From contig JSYX01000054.1 of NCBI GenBank assembly GCA_000787465.1, positions 1-64,000 on the forward strand: a stretch of DNA of 64,000 nt. The letters run 5' to 3'. Below the pieces are notes generated by a model. That model made no database searches. It was not told the DNA's origin and was given only the letters and a program-made list of their open reading frames with translations. This document shows, piece by piece, positions 9,814 through 20,735 of the stretch (position 1 is its first letter; every line of letters begins with the position of its first letter). Both the position numbers and the translations under genes were made by a program. The DNA is from Thermomucor indicae-seudaticae (taxonomy: Eukaryota > Mucoromycota > Mucoromycetes > Mucorales > Lichtheimiaceae).

Positions 9814-10620
9814 ATGAATCCGCGAGAGACATTAGAAAAGGGCATTGGGCTTCGAGAACAAGGCAACGAGGCATTCAAAAAGTCAGATTATGGAGCCGGT
9901 AATGCTCAATAACCGGGTTAATGGCGACGGCGAAAGCGATTATTCAGCTCAACGAGTTTCCCCTTTCCGAATTAGCATTGACTCATTATTACCATGCCCT
10001 TCTGCATTTGCGTTCCGTCGGTGGTCATCAACCTGAACAGCAGATAAAAGAAGAATCCGACAAACAACTAGTTATGGTCTATAATAATATCGCAGGTAAA
10101 AGGGGAGCGGTGGGAAAGAAGTAAAGGTTAGGTTGTTCACGGAGACAAGTCTAGCTGTATTGGCCAAGCAAGAGAAGTGGCAGCGAGTCGTCGAAAACGC
10201 CGCCAAAGTAGAACAATATCTTCTTTACTTTTCGGTGTCGGTATTAAACAATGCATGGTAGGCTATCGAACTTGATGAGAACAATATAAAGGCCAAGTTT
10301 CGAATGGGACAAGCCTATGGACGTATGGGTAAAGAAGATCAAGCCAAAAAGTACCTTAATCAAGTACTAGCCGTGAATCCCAACGGTAAGCAGCAGCAGT
10401 AGTAGTAAACTGGCTTTTTATTAGAATGGACAGAAGCTAGAAAAGAAGAACGGAAAGGATAGATGCACTGGTAAAGCAGGAATTGGCAAGGATTCGAGAT
10501 TTGGAGAAAAAGGGTGATGCACAAGTGAAATCAGCATTCTGGGGCATGTTTGACAAGCCGTCGTCGTCGTCGTCATCAAGTAGTACTACTAGTAGTCAAA
10601 GCAGCAGCCATGACAAATAA
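9814..10620 (+). CDS. Tetratricopeptide-repeat protein, TTC9-like (179 aa)
   Basis: Five exons: 9814-9898, 9976-10095, 10155-10207, 10262-10385 and 10463-10620. The reconstructed protein has three TPR units: LREQGNEAFKKSDYGAAL, then a long HYYHALLHLR...YNNIAAVLAKQEKW segment, then AIELDENNIKAKFRMGQAY. It ends with NPNDALVKQELARI and a FWGMF motif before a Ser/Thr-rich tail. The first repeat with its ALLHLR extension and the terminal GMF motif match the vertebrate TTC9 family rather than FKBP immunophilins, since no peptidyl-prolyl isomerase domain precedes it. Its role is probably as a small Hsp90-type co-chaperone or scaffold (inference). The 3' coding end overlaps the coding end of the opposite-strand DUF202 gene by 45 bases. 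Confidence 0.75.
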
Positions 10621-11220
10621 GACAAAGAGAACAATCACGAATGCCAGTGAATAGCCCGCCCAACCATGTCCGACCGTCAGTAGTCGGTTCACAATTCGAT
10701 GCATGTTCTTCAGATAGATGCCAAGCGCAACACATATGCTGAGGAGACCGAGCGCAATAAAGATATAGGACACTACGCGGACTTGAACAGACGACAATGA
10801 TCCGTTTTCTTTTGTTGTCCACGGTAGAGTCTGTGAAGGTGCAAAGATGTTTGCCCGTACGTCCAGTAGTGTCATGAACCCTATCATTGCCACCACCCTT
10901 TTTCAACAAAAGGGAAACTATATGTATATGTAGAGAGAGAGTAACTGATTACCGATAAGGGACAATATCGTGCCCGTTCTCAGCCAAGTAAGGAAATTGC
11001 ACTCATTCGTAAGATGATCGCGAGGATCAGGTCCATCAACAAAAGTGTGGACTGTGGCAACGTCCAAGATATTGAATTTGCTGTTACAATACTGGTCGTT
11101 GCATAACGTGAATCGCTTCGGTGCATTGGATGTCATGGCAGATCTGAGTTGCTCCTCAACTAACGCTGCTGCATGATCCTTGCCCTGCGCAGTCACCCTA
11201 TCACAGCTGGTTTCATGCAT
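10576..11220 (-). CDS. DUF202-type membrane protein (190 aa)
   Basis: Two exons, 10953-11220 and 10576-10880, with a 72-nt intron (GTAATC...GATAG). Joining them gives NECNFLTWLRTGTILSLIG followed by FMTLLD, the signature first half of the DUF202 domain (conserved Glu, Phe-Leu-x-Trp-Leu-Arg). A second membrane segment (SYIFIALGLLSICVALGIYL) and a third C-terminal one (SLAFVIVLFVLFVMAAAL) follow. The family is widespread in fungi and bacteria. Its best-known relatives are the Vtc1-type subunits of the vacuolar transporter chaperone, although the function of stand-alone members is unknown. The N-terminal ~75 residues are hydrophilic. An alternative acceptor 35 bases upstream gives a non-membrane frame and was not chosen. 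Confidence 0.75.
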
Positions 11221-12128
11221 GAAACAGCTAAAGCGGTCAAATCATAACCGTGTTGCGTCGATGCTTCTGTTCAGGTTTTGGTTCAAGATTACTATTAACG
11301 TTAAGTTAACATGGAGAGGCACAACCCATGAGGTCAATATCGAGTAGTATTCTTTCTGGGCAATGGCTGGGCACATCGGTTATTAAGGGTTTTGTGTTAC
11401 GCGCATGTCAAGCATGCGAAATTAAGCGTCGATCCCTTAGCATGTCTATGTCAATGCTCTCCATATCGCGATCAACAAGTATTTCTCCTTTTAGCCCAAG
11501 TCCCACATGACCGAATCCATAACTGGCTGCGCAACCGAGACAACAGCACTTCAGTTTCCTGGTATATGCCGCAAAATGTTTAAAGACAGTATAGCAACAT
11601 CGTTCGCTTGGTAAGTTTAGTTGAGCGACCCTTCATACCGAACTCTGTCTATAACAGATCGGCATAACCGGCATTATCTTGTAATATCTAGCCGGCGTAG
11701 GTCAAACGGAAATGTAAAAAAGAACGCATAATTTGCACGTAGTTTCACAAACCGTTAGATATAAAGAACGTTTATCAGCATCCATGGGAATTGAGATAAA
11801 AAGAACGTTTGTACTTGATCGCTATATACTTTGCCGAACAATCTGTCGTCATTTTTCACTCCCAGTCTAGCCGGGAAAGAGCAGAAATCAGGAAACCACT
11901 CTCTGCGGATCATGCTGGGAAACATGATGAATCCGGGTATCCCGTTTCTGATACAACCCAAGCATCGAACCGTCACGGCATGGCTAGTTTAACTCCTGTA
12001 AAGCAGCTTCGAACCTGGTCCTTCCGTCACTATTTTCTGAACACCCCTTTGGACCCACAATCCCCAACTTCTCCTCCCTTCTATCTCCCTCTCTCTCTCG
12101 CTCTCGCTCGTCTTGATCCGATAAACGA
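11221..12128. other. Intergenic region
   Basis: Divergent spacer between the DUF202 gene and the PA-TM-RING gene. A pyrimidine-rich stretch (tctccctctctctctcgctctcgctc, about 12084-12109) lies just before the ATG at 12129, as in many fungal promoters. I see no gene in it. Confidence 0.35.
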
Positions 12129-13589
12129 ATGAGAAAGAGCGTTTTCCTCGTTTTGACTTTAATATCAAAGCTCGTCCAAAGCTCTTTGTTTGGCCTCTTC
12201 TCCAACCCAGCCATAACTCAAGGTAGGTCAAAGAACGGGACGATGATGAAGGCAAGATATCCACTTCAGGAAATAACATTCGCGCGCAAGACGTCGTTTG
12301 GCTGCAGCTCAATTCGTCATCCATAGCACATACCAATACAGATATACCCGCTATTGTATATGACGAAAACGTACGCCCGGCTTCCAATTTGACTCAGCCT
12401 AGCCGGAATGGTTTACGAGGCATATTGTATGGGCGTAATCAGTCCTGTACGCAAGAAAGCCCGTCGCCGCGATTCTTTAACGATGAATATAATCGCGCAT
12501 TACCACGCATTGCCCTCATCAAGGGTGGTGGTCCGTGCCCTTTAGCAGACAAGATCAGATTAGCTCAACAAGACGGTGCTCTCGGTACGATTGTTTATGA
12601 GGACAGCAGCATAAGCGGCATGGCGAGCGATTACGACGCGGACGGCAATATGGTAAAGGGAAACAAAGAAAGAAACGTTATTGTTACCCGCTCAACTGGT
12701 TTCTTCATTGCAGCGTATCCCCGCCGATTCTGGTATCACAATTCCTGCATTTCACGTTGATCCACGCATCGGTTCACAGTTGAATTACCGAATCAGCTTT
12801 CTAGCCCAAAGCGCATCTTCAGAGCAGCAGCAGGCAGTACGCGTACATATGCTGCCCGGTAATTCCCGAGGACCGAATCCTTGGGAATTGACGTTGATTA
12901 TCATGATTGTTCTGTTGGGTATCGGTTTTTTGACTTCGGGTATAGAAATGTTACATAGCGTCGGTATGTAGACCCCAGGAAAAGCTTACATCAAATACGC
13001 ATATAGTGGCAATGCACTGCCATCTGCTTCGCAAAAACAGACGGCTCAGAGAGCAAGTCGAACAAGGTCTGATACCACCGCCACCAGAAATGCTGCCAAT
13101 GGGAAAGCAGTTATTGAGCTTGTCGCAACTGGCATCGCTTCCGACACGCACTGTTACCGACAACCGTCGCATGTCTGTTATCACCATTCCCGTCGACGAT
13201 ACATGCGTCATTTGTCTAGACAAGATAAAGTCAGGCGACACCGTGCGTCAGCTGCCGTGCAATCATGAATATCATTGTACTTGTATCGGTAAAGCTACTT
13301 AATGATATAACTAACAAAACCCCCACCTTTTACTTAACCGTTACTAGATCCTTGGTTGACCGCTAAGTCTGCGGAATGCCCTCTATGCAAGTTCGACTGT
13401 GCTGCTAGACTAGCAGAAATGCAAGAGGCACCCGGTACAGCCAATGCAGCGGCATTGCCCAGCGAATCATCTCGTATGAGCAGGCTAAAGCGTCTGTGGG
13501 CCCGCGTTAGGCCAACTACCAGGTCTTCAGAAAACCGTCAGGAAACGATCGAAATGCCGTCTCGTCAAGCAACCCCTGCCAATCAGTAG
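12129..13589 (+). CDS. PA-TM-RING E3 ubiquitin ligase (about 414 aa)
   Basis: Probable exons 12129-12173, 12227-12652, 12714-12963, 13007-13288 and 13348-13589. Order of parts: N-terminal signal sequence, then a lumenal protease-associated domain (IALIKGGGPCPLADKI ... GTIVYED ... ITIPAFHVD). A single membrane segment follows near residues 215-235 (LTLIIMIVLLGIGFL), then a cytosolic RING-H2 from about residue 307 (CVIC ... LPCNHEYHCTCIDPWL ... CPLC). This is the RNF13/GRAIL-type architecture, in which the PA domain selects cargo in endosomes or Golgi and the RING ubiquitinates it. The C-terminal tail is Arg/Ser-rich. Exon 1 is the weakest part: the frame is restored only with a donor GTCCAA, so the exact signal peptide may differ. 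Confidence 0.82.
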
Positions 13590-13902
13590 CCCATATGCTG
13601 TAGAGTACATACGTAATTACATGAGCTCTCTATTTATTGTTTGAGCTCTATTCAATTGCATTTTGACAAGTCCCTACTGCTCACTACTGTTATTGAGATC
13701 ATATTCAGTACTTAATGATGCTATGCATAGACCCAATGTAGTGCAAGAGAAGCATCTGTACGAGGCAGATAAGCAGGCTGATTATCCATATTAGCAGATC
13801 ATGTCGTTTATATACGCAATTTTTCTTTTAGCATAGGTATCATGGAAGGCATAGGGATATACACTTTGCATATTGTTCTGCACATCATATATATACTTGT
13901 CC

Positions 13903-14897
13903 TTAGCTGACCTGGTTGGGAAATTTTTGTTTCTTGACCTTCTGTACAAACTCCCATAGACTTGCTAGAAGATCTTGGTCGAGCGTGTAAAGATCAAAGT
14001 GGACTTCGTCTACGTTGTTGCTATAAGACTCCGTTTTCGTGCAGGGACAATGAACACAATACCTTGAGTCTCCACAATATAAACACCCGACACATCATGT
14101 TGTGAGAATATAGCATAGACCTTGCGGAGATTTTCATCATCGAGCGACTGAATGCATGCATCTATCTCTGCGAAATCGACTTTGGACCCGTTTGCCAGCC
14201 TACCATAGTTGCACCTGTATTGCCGTCGTTGTCTTGTCTGCAATCCGGGTGCTGATGCTTCTGAGGGCGCCGAATTTGAACTGGAAGAGGACTGGCTGCG
14301 ACGACGCTTACACGGACTGCTTTGGGAACATGACTGCTGCAAACGATTGAAAAGCATAGAGGACGGATTGACAAAGGCCTACAGAAAAAGATCCTCGTCA
14401 GTCAATAGAGCCAAGAAAACATGGTTGTCTTATACCAGAGTCTCGTTAATGGAGTAATGATTCTTTCGGAAATGCAAGTCAAACCAAATGGCCTGAAACG
14501 TCCTGTCGACAAAGTGAAAGCATATACAAAGATCAAACTCTCCCCAACCCGTTTGCTTGATCATATACGGCTCCTGACGCGTAACTAGGGAATAAAACAA
14601 TGAGAAAAGAAAACTCGCGTCTGATTCTACGAGGAACTTGCTTAGAGTAGATGGCTGGAAAGACGAGTGCAAACGGTATTCCACGTGATCGACAAAGGGG
14701 TGCATTGGATCACCATCCACCGTTTGTATCTGGACGGTCCAAGATCTCCAGAGACGCGTCGGGTCGCGCATTGAATGAAGGATGGAGTTTGTGGACGTGA
14801 TAACCAAGTGTTTTTCGATTCTCTGGGGGATACAGGCAGTATTAATAGTCCGCTTTATGCAGTTCCCCTTTCTTTCTCTGCTGGCTGATCTCACCAT
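13903..14897 (-). CDS. YEATS-domain protein with C-terminal ET/AHD domain, Taf14/AF9-like
   Basis: The N-terminal part carries a YEATS domain: WTVQIQTVDGD, HVEYRLHSSF, then after a 57-nt intron (GTAGAA...GTCAG) EPYMIKQTGWGEFDL. YEATS domains read acyl-lysine on histone H3. A linker rich in Ser and basic residues follows. The end matches the Taf14/AF9 C-terminal interaction domain (NGSKVDFAEIDACIQSLDDE ... EVHFDLYTLDQDLLASLWEF), which binds short hydrophobic peptides in TFIID, SWI/SNF, INO80 and elongation factors. The stop is at 13903-13905. Two points are open. Exon 1 may consist of little more than the ATG, because GTGAGA directly follows it. Two acceptors 12 bases apart are possible before EVHFDL. 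I could not decide between a Taf14 and an AF9 orthologue. Confidence 0.75.
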
Positions 14898-15221
14898 TCG
14901 GAACGTGTCAATGATCGTTCAATGCAATTACTGGCGATGGATTTCGAAATGACAGCTTCCTGAAACAACTGATCTCGTACTTTTTCTTCGTTGCCAACAA
15001 AGGAACCGGTTGGCAATAAAACGTTGTCCTGACAGAAAAGAAACAGAAAGGAGAAAGGGCAACGCGTTTTTTATTCTCATTTTTCTTGGTATTTATAGAA
15101 CCTTAAATTACATTCTTTTGAAAATAACATTACATGACAGAAAGAAACAAGACCAGCTCTCTATTTAAGGGCTGCATGTACAAGGGGATGGTATATGTAG
15201 AAATTCTCTTTTCTCTTTCCA

Positions 15222-18200
15222 CTAACGGTTTGGGCTCAGGAGAAGTGAGTCCTGTCGATGTGGTGGAGGTAGTGAAGGTAACGGCGCGTCCTTTTTTGGT
15301 GGCGGCGGTGGTGGTGGCGCAGTATCTTTAATCTCTGACGGTTGGCCCTGCTCGCTGTTGTTGTCATGATGTGGAGCTGGGTTTGTCCAGCTTGAGAAGA
15401 TATCGTCCCGCAGATACCATGGCTGACCCACGTCCTCTGACAGAGATATACCCGGAAGAACTGAAATAGGCGGTAGTCGGGGAATGTATGGCCGCGGAAG
15501 AGAAGAAGAAGAGGAGGAAGTAGGCAGGGGGGCGGGATTGCTGACCAAAGAACCGTCTGCAACCTCATGATTGTTGGGCGCCTCCTCGGGATCAGTGAGT
15601 TGAAGAGGGACATGAACAATTGGCTGCTGCTTTGGCGAGGCTGTTCCTTCTTTTGTTGCCAAGGGTGCTTCGCTATCGCTCGATCCAGCAGAACCCGGTT
15701 TGTTGCTGTTAGGTGTCAGTAAAAGCACAGGGTCTTTGTAAATATCGATACTGCGTGGTCGTTCGACGAATCGAGGTATGGGAAGGTTTCGTTCCATGGC
15801 AAGCTTGACGCGACGTTCCTTTTCGTAATCACTCCACTTTTTCATGACGACTTGGCTGCTATCGAAAACGCCCTCCTTGTCGCCGTGGCCTCTGTCTTTC
15901 TCGTTACCTTCGACGCGACGCGTATCGCCCCAAGAGAAATCATCAAAATGCCAATAGGCATATACTGGCAACACAAAGTTCCAGATGGGCAAACTAATGA
16001 GGTAGACCAGCATCCATCCAACGTAAACGATTTTGCGGCTCGTCATGACAATCAGGACCGCAGGAAGACCCAGAATAAGTGCCAACAGGATAAGAGGGAT
16101 CACCGCCGGCCGACCAATGATAGCCAGGATGATGAGATACAGAGTAAAGGAGATAGCAGCTGGGAGAGCAAGTGTACCAACAAGCTCCATAAACACGACA
16201 AACTGCATTGAAAAGCAAAAGGTACCGCAGAGATCGTGCACAAAGAGCAGCTCCATTAAATTGTGGATGGTCGAGTTGATCCAGCGACGTCGCTGGGATA
16301 GCAGAACCCGGAAACTGTCTGGAACTACCGTTTTGCAACTAGAAAGAAAAAGCTTAGTCGCGTCTAGTCTCGCGTTTAAAGATCCTTTTACTTACACTGC
16401 CTGAGGAACAAACATCATTTTCCGGTTAGGGAATGTTCGCAGCATAAGCGTTGAGAGGTACCGATCTTCACCGAGCAACAGTAGGTTCTTCTTGTGCAAA
16501 GTGTCGACCACATTTTCCGAGTAATGCTCGACAATGTCAGGGTTTGCCAGGACAGGCACCCAGTAACCATGTGGGCCTTTGGGCGCCTTGATACGATACA
16601 TGCAAAAACAGCCTGGTAGGCAGGTGACTATGCCAAAGATGGATTCGAATGCTTTGCTTTGATGATGCGAAATATAGTACTCAAATACTATATTTATCGA
16701 ACTCTCTCTTTTTTAGCACGACGAGTTGCTTCTAAAAAAAGAGGTTGATCGGGATTTACCTTGAATCATGCTAACCCAACTGTCTGTTTTATTGGCGATC
16801 TTGGTTTCGCCACAGAGACCCGAAATCTCGGGATCCTTGACACAGCAAGATATCAAGCGAGAGAGTGCATCAGGATAGAGCTTGGTATCTGCGTCCACCA
16901 TCAGACAGATCTCATAACTGTCCGGAGGCACGCCTGTGATTCTCCACATGGAGTTAAAGAGTTCATATTCCATTTGCGTCATTCGCTCGTCAAAAATAAC
17001 TTTTTGCATGAATTGCATCAGAATAATCTGGGAATCGCGTTTGCCGCGGTTGCCCGGTTTCGGCGTGCCGGCTTCCTGGGGCGTGCCGCACTTGACGATC
17101 GTCACCATGGGCACGCGCTGCTGCAGTTCACGATCCACCGTGTCATCGTTGTATTTGTAATAACCGGCGTACACCTTGGCCATATTGTTCTGCTTCGAAC
17201 CATCAGCTATGGCAATGTAGGGATAGGGCTCGACTTGGTCTGGCGGTACGATAAAGTCGCGCATCATGCCTATGCAGGCATCCGGCGTTGACATGGCGTT
17301 ACCTTGGCCCGTAATGATACCATCACAAATCACGAGAATCAGCTTGTGCGAGTTGGGATAGTCGCTTGTGGCAATCGAATCCAACGTGGTACGGATGCCG
17401 TCTTCACCTTCGGAGTAACACGTAACAAGGCAAATGGTGTGAGCCAAAGGGAAGTTGAATGGCATATAATCCGGCGGTGGCTGTGGCACGACATGCGGCG
17501 AAAGAGGGAACGGACAGCTAACAAGAGTCGAACCGGACGAAGAATCTTCTCCACTGAACACGTCCGACGATGATATAGAAGATCGACGTGGGGGAGTCAG
17601 ATCGTCGCTATTAGAGGAAAAACCTCCAGGACTCGTACTACCGTTGTTATTATTAAATAGCCGAGATGAAGGCGAAGGAGACAGACCAAGCAGGTAAGGT
17701 GACGAACCCATAAAGGACGAAGATGGCCTACTGGTCATACCAGCTCGCGCACTGCCGCCAAATGAGCTTCCTTCCTTTCCCAATAGCCTTCTTTCTTTTC
17801 TTACCTTGCTGGTGTTTTCCAAACTGGCATCGAGGACCGATCGGCGTCGAACCGGGTAACACCATGCTGTGGCTGTGTAAAGCGCGAAGTCTGGGGTAGT
17901 ATGGACTTTTTCTTCCACTTGTTCTTGGCTGGAGGCGGCGGCGGCGACTTGGGTTTTGTGATGGGACCTGCGCTGTGTATATTACGACTCCACGCTTCAA
18001 TCTCTGCCTCACGTTTCATTCGTGCTGCGTACGATCCTCCTTCTTTGAAGTTGCCCAGTTTCCAGGACAAGAACCAGCCAAAGACCACAGCCAAGACAAA
18101 TTTAGTTACAATCACGCCTAGAATGACGACCAAAGAGAGATACAGTACAATCTCGGAGGCCATGCATCCGATACTGAGCGTGTCCAGGGAACCGACTTTG

Positions 18201-19530
18201 ATGGTTGTGACCAAACATTCTGCTTCTCGCTGCCAGTGGTTCCCGCTTCCTCGGTAACTTGTAATCGCTCGCGTCATGTCCCTTCCCCCAAATGCGCTCA
18301 TGTCCGACAGGATAGCCTCGATTAGTCCGCCTGCGGGGTAACTAAACTGATCTGTAGGCAATGCATCCAAAAGCCTCAGATTAAGAACGTCACTATCAAG
18401 GGGAAGGGGTGCGCTCGCTCAGCATCCCATCTTTCTCTATTTCAGTGTCCCTAACCTTACCCGTTGTAAACCATCAGATGATTTGTGGCATTGATGTGCT
18501 CCCAGCCATAATACACGCGAGCCGCTTTATCGAAACCTCCTCTGGACTTGGGTACACCACGGGTTTGGAATGATTTGTACATCTTGCGAGCAGCAGAAGA
18601 CACGTGACATTGAGTTTGATTGGAATATGTGGATGGATCAGGTGCTGTGGTTTGATTCGGATTAAACAACTGACAAGGAAAGTAGATATAGGATGATAAC
18701 GATGACGATTTTGGCGTCAGGACTTCTGAGCATGCGGCTGAGGGATCCTGAAACAGAAAAGAGGCATCCATTCCTCCTGCATCAATCGGAGGATATAGGA
18801 CGTTCGTCTTCGCGCTTGTCAGCCCGCTTATGGCCGGATGTCCGTCCCAATCAGCTAGCATGTATGCCCAGCCATGAATAATCAAATACCCGGGACTAAC
18901 GCTACCTCCCTGCACGCTGAGTGGCGGGGTTGGGCACACCGCTTGTGTGAACCCGAATGTCAGGAAACCCACGAATGCCATCACTACTGCAATAAAGGAA
19001 AGAAGGCCGATCTTTTCCCGCCATGCACGGTGAGCTGGCCCTTCCGGGATTCCTAAGATAACAACAAATTCAGTGTTTTTCTTTCCGCGATGTATGTATT
19101 TATAACACAACGTACCAAACATAGACAATAACTGTTTTGGGAAACAGCAAGTCAGTGCATGGCAATAGACCGTCCATGGATCGGGTAGTTTTGTCCAGAA
19201 ACTAGCATCTGCTGCTCTTTCGTATCGAACTGCACCCTGTTCTTCATTGTCGGATAGCTTTTCCTCGCGACCCAGGATACTCTTGCCTCGTCGGACAAAC
19301 ATCTGACGAGCCGTAGGCCGTCTATCGGCTGGTTGACTATTGCTCGGAACCGCGTTTGTGGCATGCTGCCGGTAATGATACTGTCGATGACTTGTGTCGA
19401 TACGTTCACGCTCGGGTCGCACTAGTGATTTCTGCCGTCTTGGCCGGCCATCCGCGGGTTGCGAAGATTGGGAGGTGACCGAAAGATTTCGATTTAATGC
19501 CGGAGTGTAATATTGGTTTCGATCCATCAA
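15222..19530 (-). CDS. Chitin synthase, class IV type (about 1324 aa)
   Basis: Six exons: 19116-19530, 18461-19052, 17805-18392, 16760-17730, 16396-16687 and 15222-16338. The N-terminus is disordered and basic. Two membrane segments follow (exon 2 [17 protein letters not shown]; exon 3 [15 protein letters not shown]), then a Ser-rich linker, then the GT2 catalytic core. The core has [49 protein letters not shown] and the product-site motif [13 protein letters not shown] cluster of C-terminal membrane helices leads to the SWGDTR motif that typifies class IV enzymes (yeast Chs3 group), then a Pro/Ser-rich tail of about 250 residues. There is no myosin motor, so this is not class V. It makes cell-wall chitin from UDP-GlcNAc at the plasma membrane. 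Chs3-type enzymes depend on Pfa4-type palmitoylation and on Rho signalling; candidate genes for both are in this window. Confidence 0.92.
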
Positions 19531-20735
19531 TCAACCAACAGAAAAAAATAAAGAGAAAAGAAAAAAGTAAGAGGATGCAGGAGAGAGGGAGGGAGAAACT
19601 TTCTTAAGGAGCCAACTTGCAGATTAATTCTATTGTTGTAATCTGGGTTTGCACGTCGTTAATGTTAAAAACATTGAAAAGAAAAGAGAAAAGAAAAAGA
19701 AAGAAGGCATATTAAATGTGGAAAGTGGTGGCCCACACCAAAAAAGCGTTCACCTCATGACGTTTTTGCTTGGCTAAAATCGAATATTTTTATCCATCGC
19801 CGTTGGTGTGGCTCTTCGGAGAGAAACGATATGCTGTGCAACGTTCTGAATCAGGTAAGATGTGCGCCAAAGCATCCTGAAATTTACGGAATTACAGCGC
19901 TTTGCCTCCAGGGTTTACGAAGACAACATTGATCTTTTTACTTCAAGCGTCTGCTCTGCAGTCCCTGACGCTTGCGGAAAAGAGGATGAAGGCTTCACAT
20001 GCAACAAATAGAGAATGGCCGAGCTTTTCCACCAGTCAGCGGCAATGCGAGCCTTGTCATTCTGGCGGGAGCAGATCATACAAGCAAATAGCTACGTGTC
20101 CACGGCTTAGCGTTGGTATACAAGCGCGGACCGGAAGCTGAGCCAGATATCCGGACCGTTTCCGGAACTGAAGATACTAGAATTCGATCTTGCAGTAGCG
20201 CCTGTCCTGAACACTGCGGATAATATATACACCTTTATTTCTTTGCGCACACGCATGAACATGTTCGCGTTTGTTGGTCAGAAGTCCAGTCGAACAGAAT
20301 AAAAAAGAAATCGTGATATACAGACCATACAGCTTTCGGCAATCCAGAAAAGATGGCTCATTGTAAGTGCTCCAAGGCTGTTTAAAGCACGACATATTTC
20401 GTCCAAAGATGAAATGTAGGTTCAAGGTTACTACCCTCAATAAAGGACGGTAAATGTTACTGTTGTCCAAAACTAGCCTTCTGCGAAATGCCAACACAAA
20501 GACAAATATCTTTTGTTATTCCAGCCGGCCAAACTGTTCTATATTAGCTCTGATTTTGGGATATGCGTCTGCAAGAGGCAAATATCTGGCGTTCCCTCTT
20601 GCATATCGTCATGTGAGGAATCGATTACTTAATGCGTATCTCTAGCAGTAGACGAAATATGCGGTGCATGGGAATAGTTGGGTTGGATGGGGATATATAC
20701 AGGGTAGTGAGATTGCAAAGTGCCGGACTAAGCGC
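19531..20735. other. Intergenic region upstream of chitin synthase
   Basis: Over 1 kb between the end of the RhoGEF gene and the chitin synthase start. Purine-rich runs (about 19545-19600 and 19678-19710) lie immediately upstream of the chitin synthase ATG. Small reading frames on both strands lack recognisable content. I see no gene. Confidence 0.4.

Noticed and set aside
10589..10909. Alternative reading of the DUF202 second exon (KKGGGNDRVHDTTG frame)
   Set aside because: Loses all membrane segments and the family motif; the 72-nt intron restores both.
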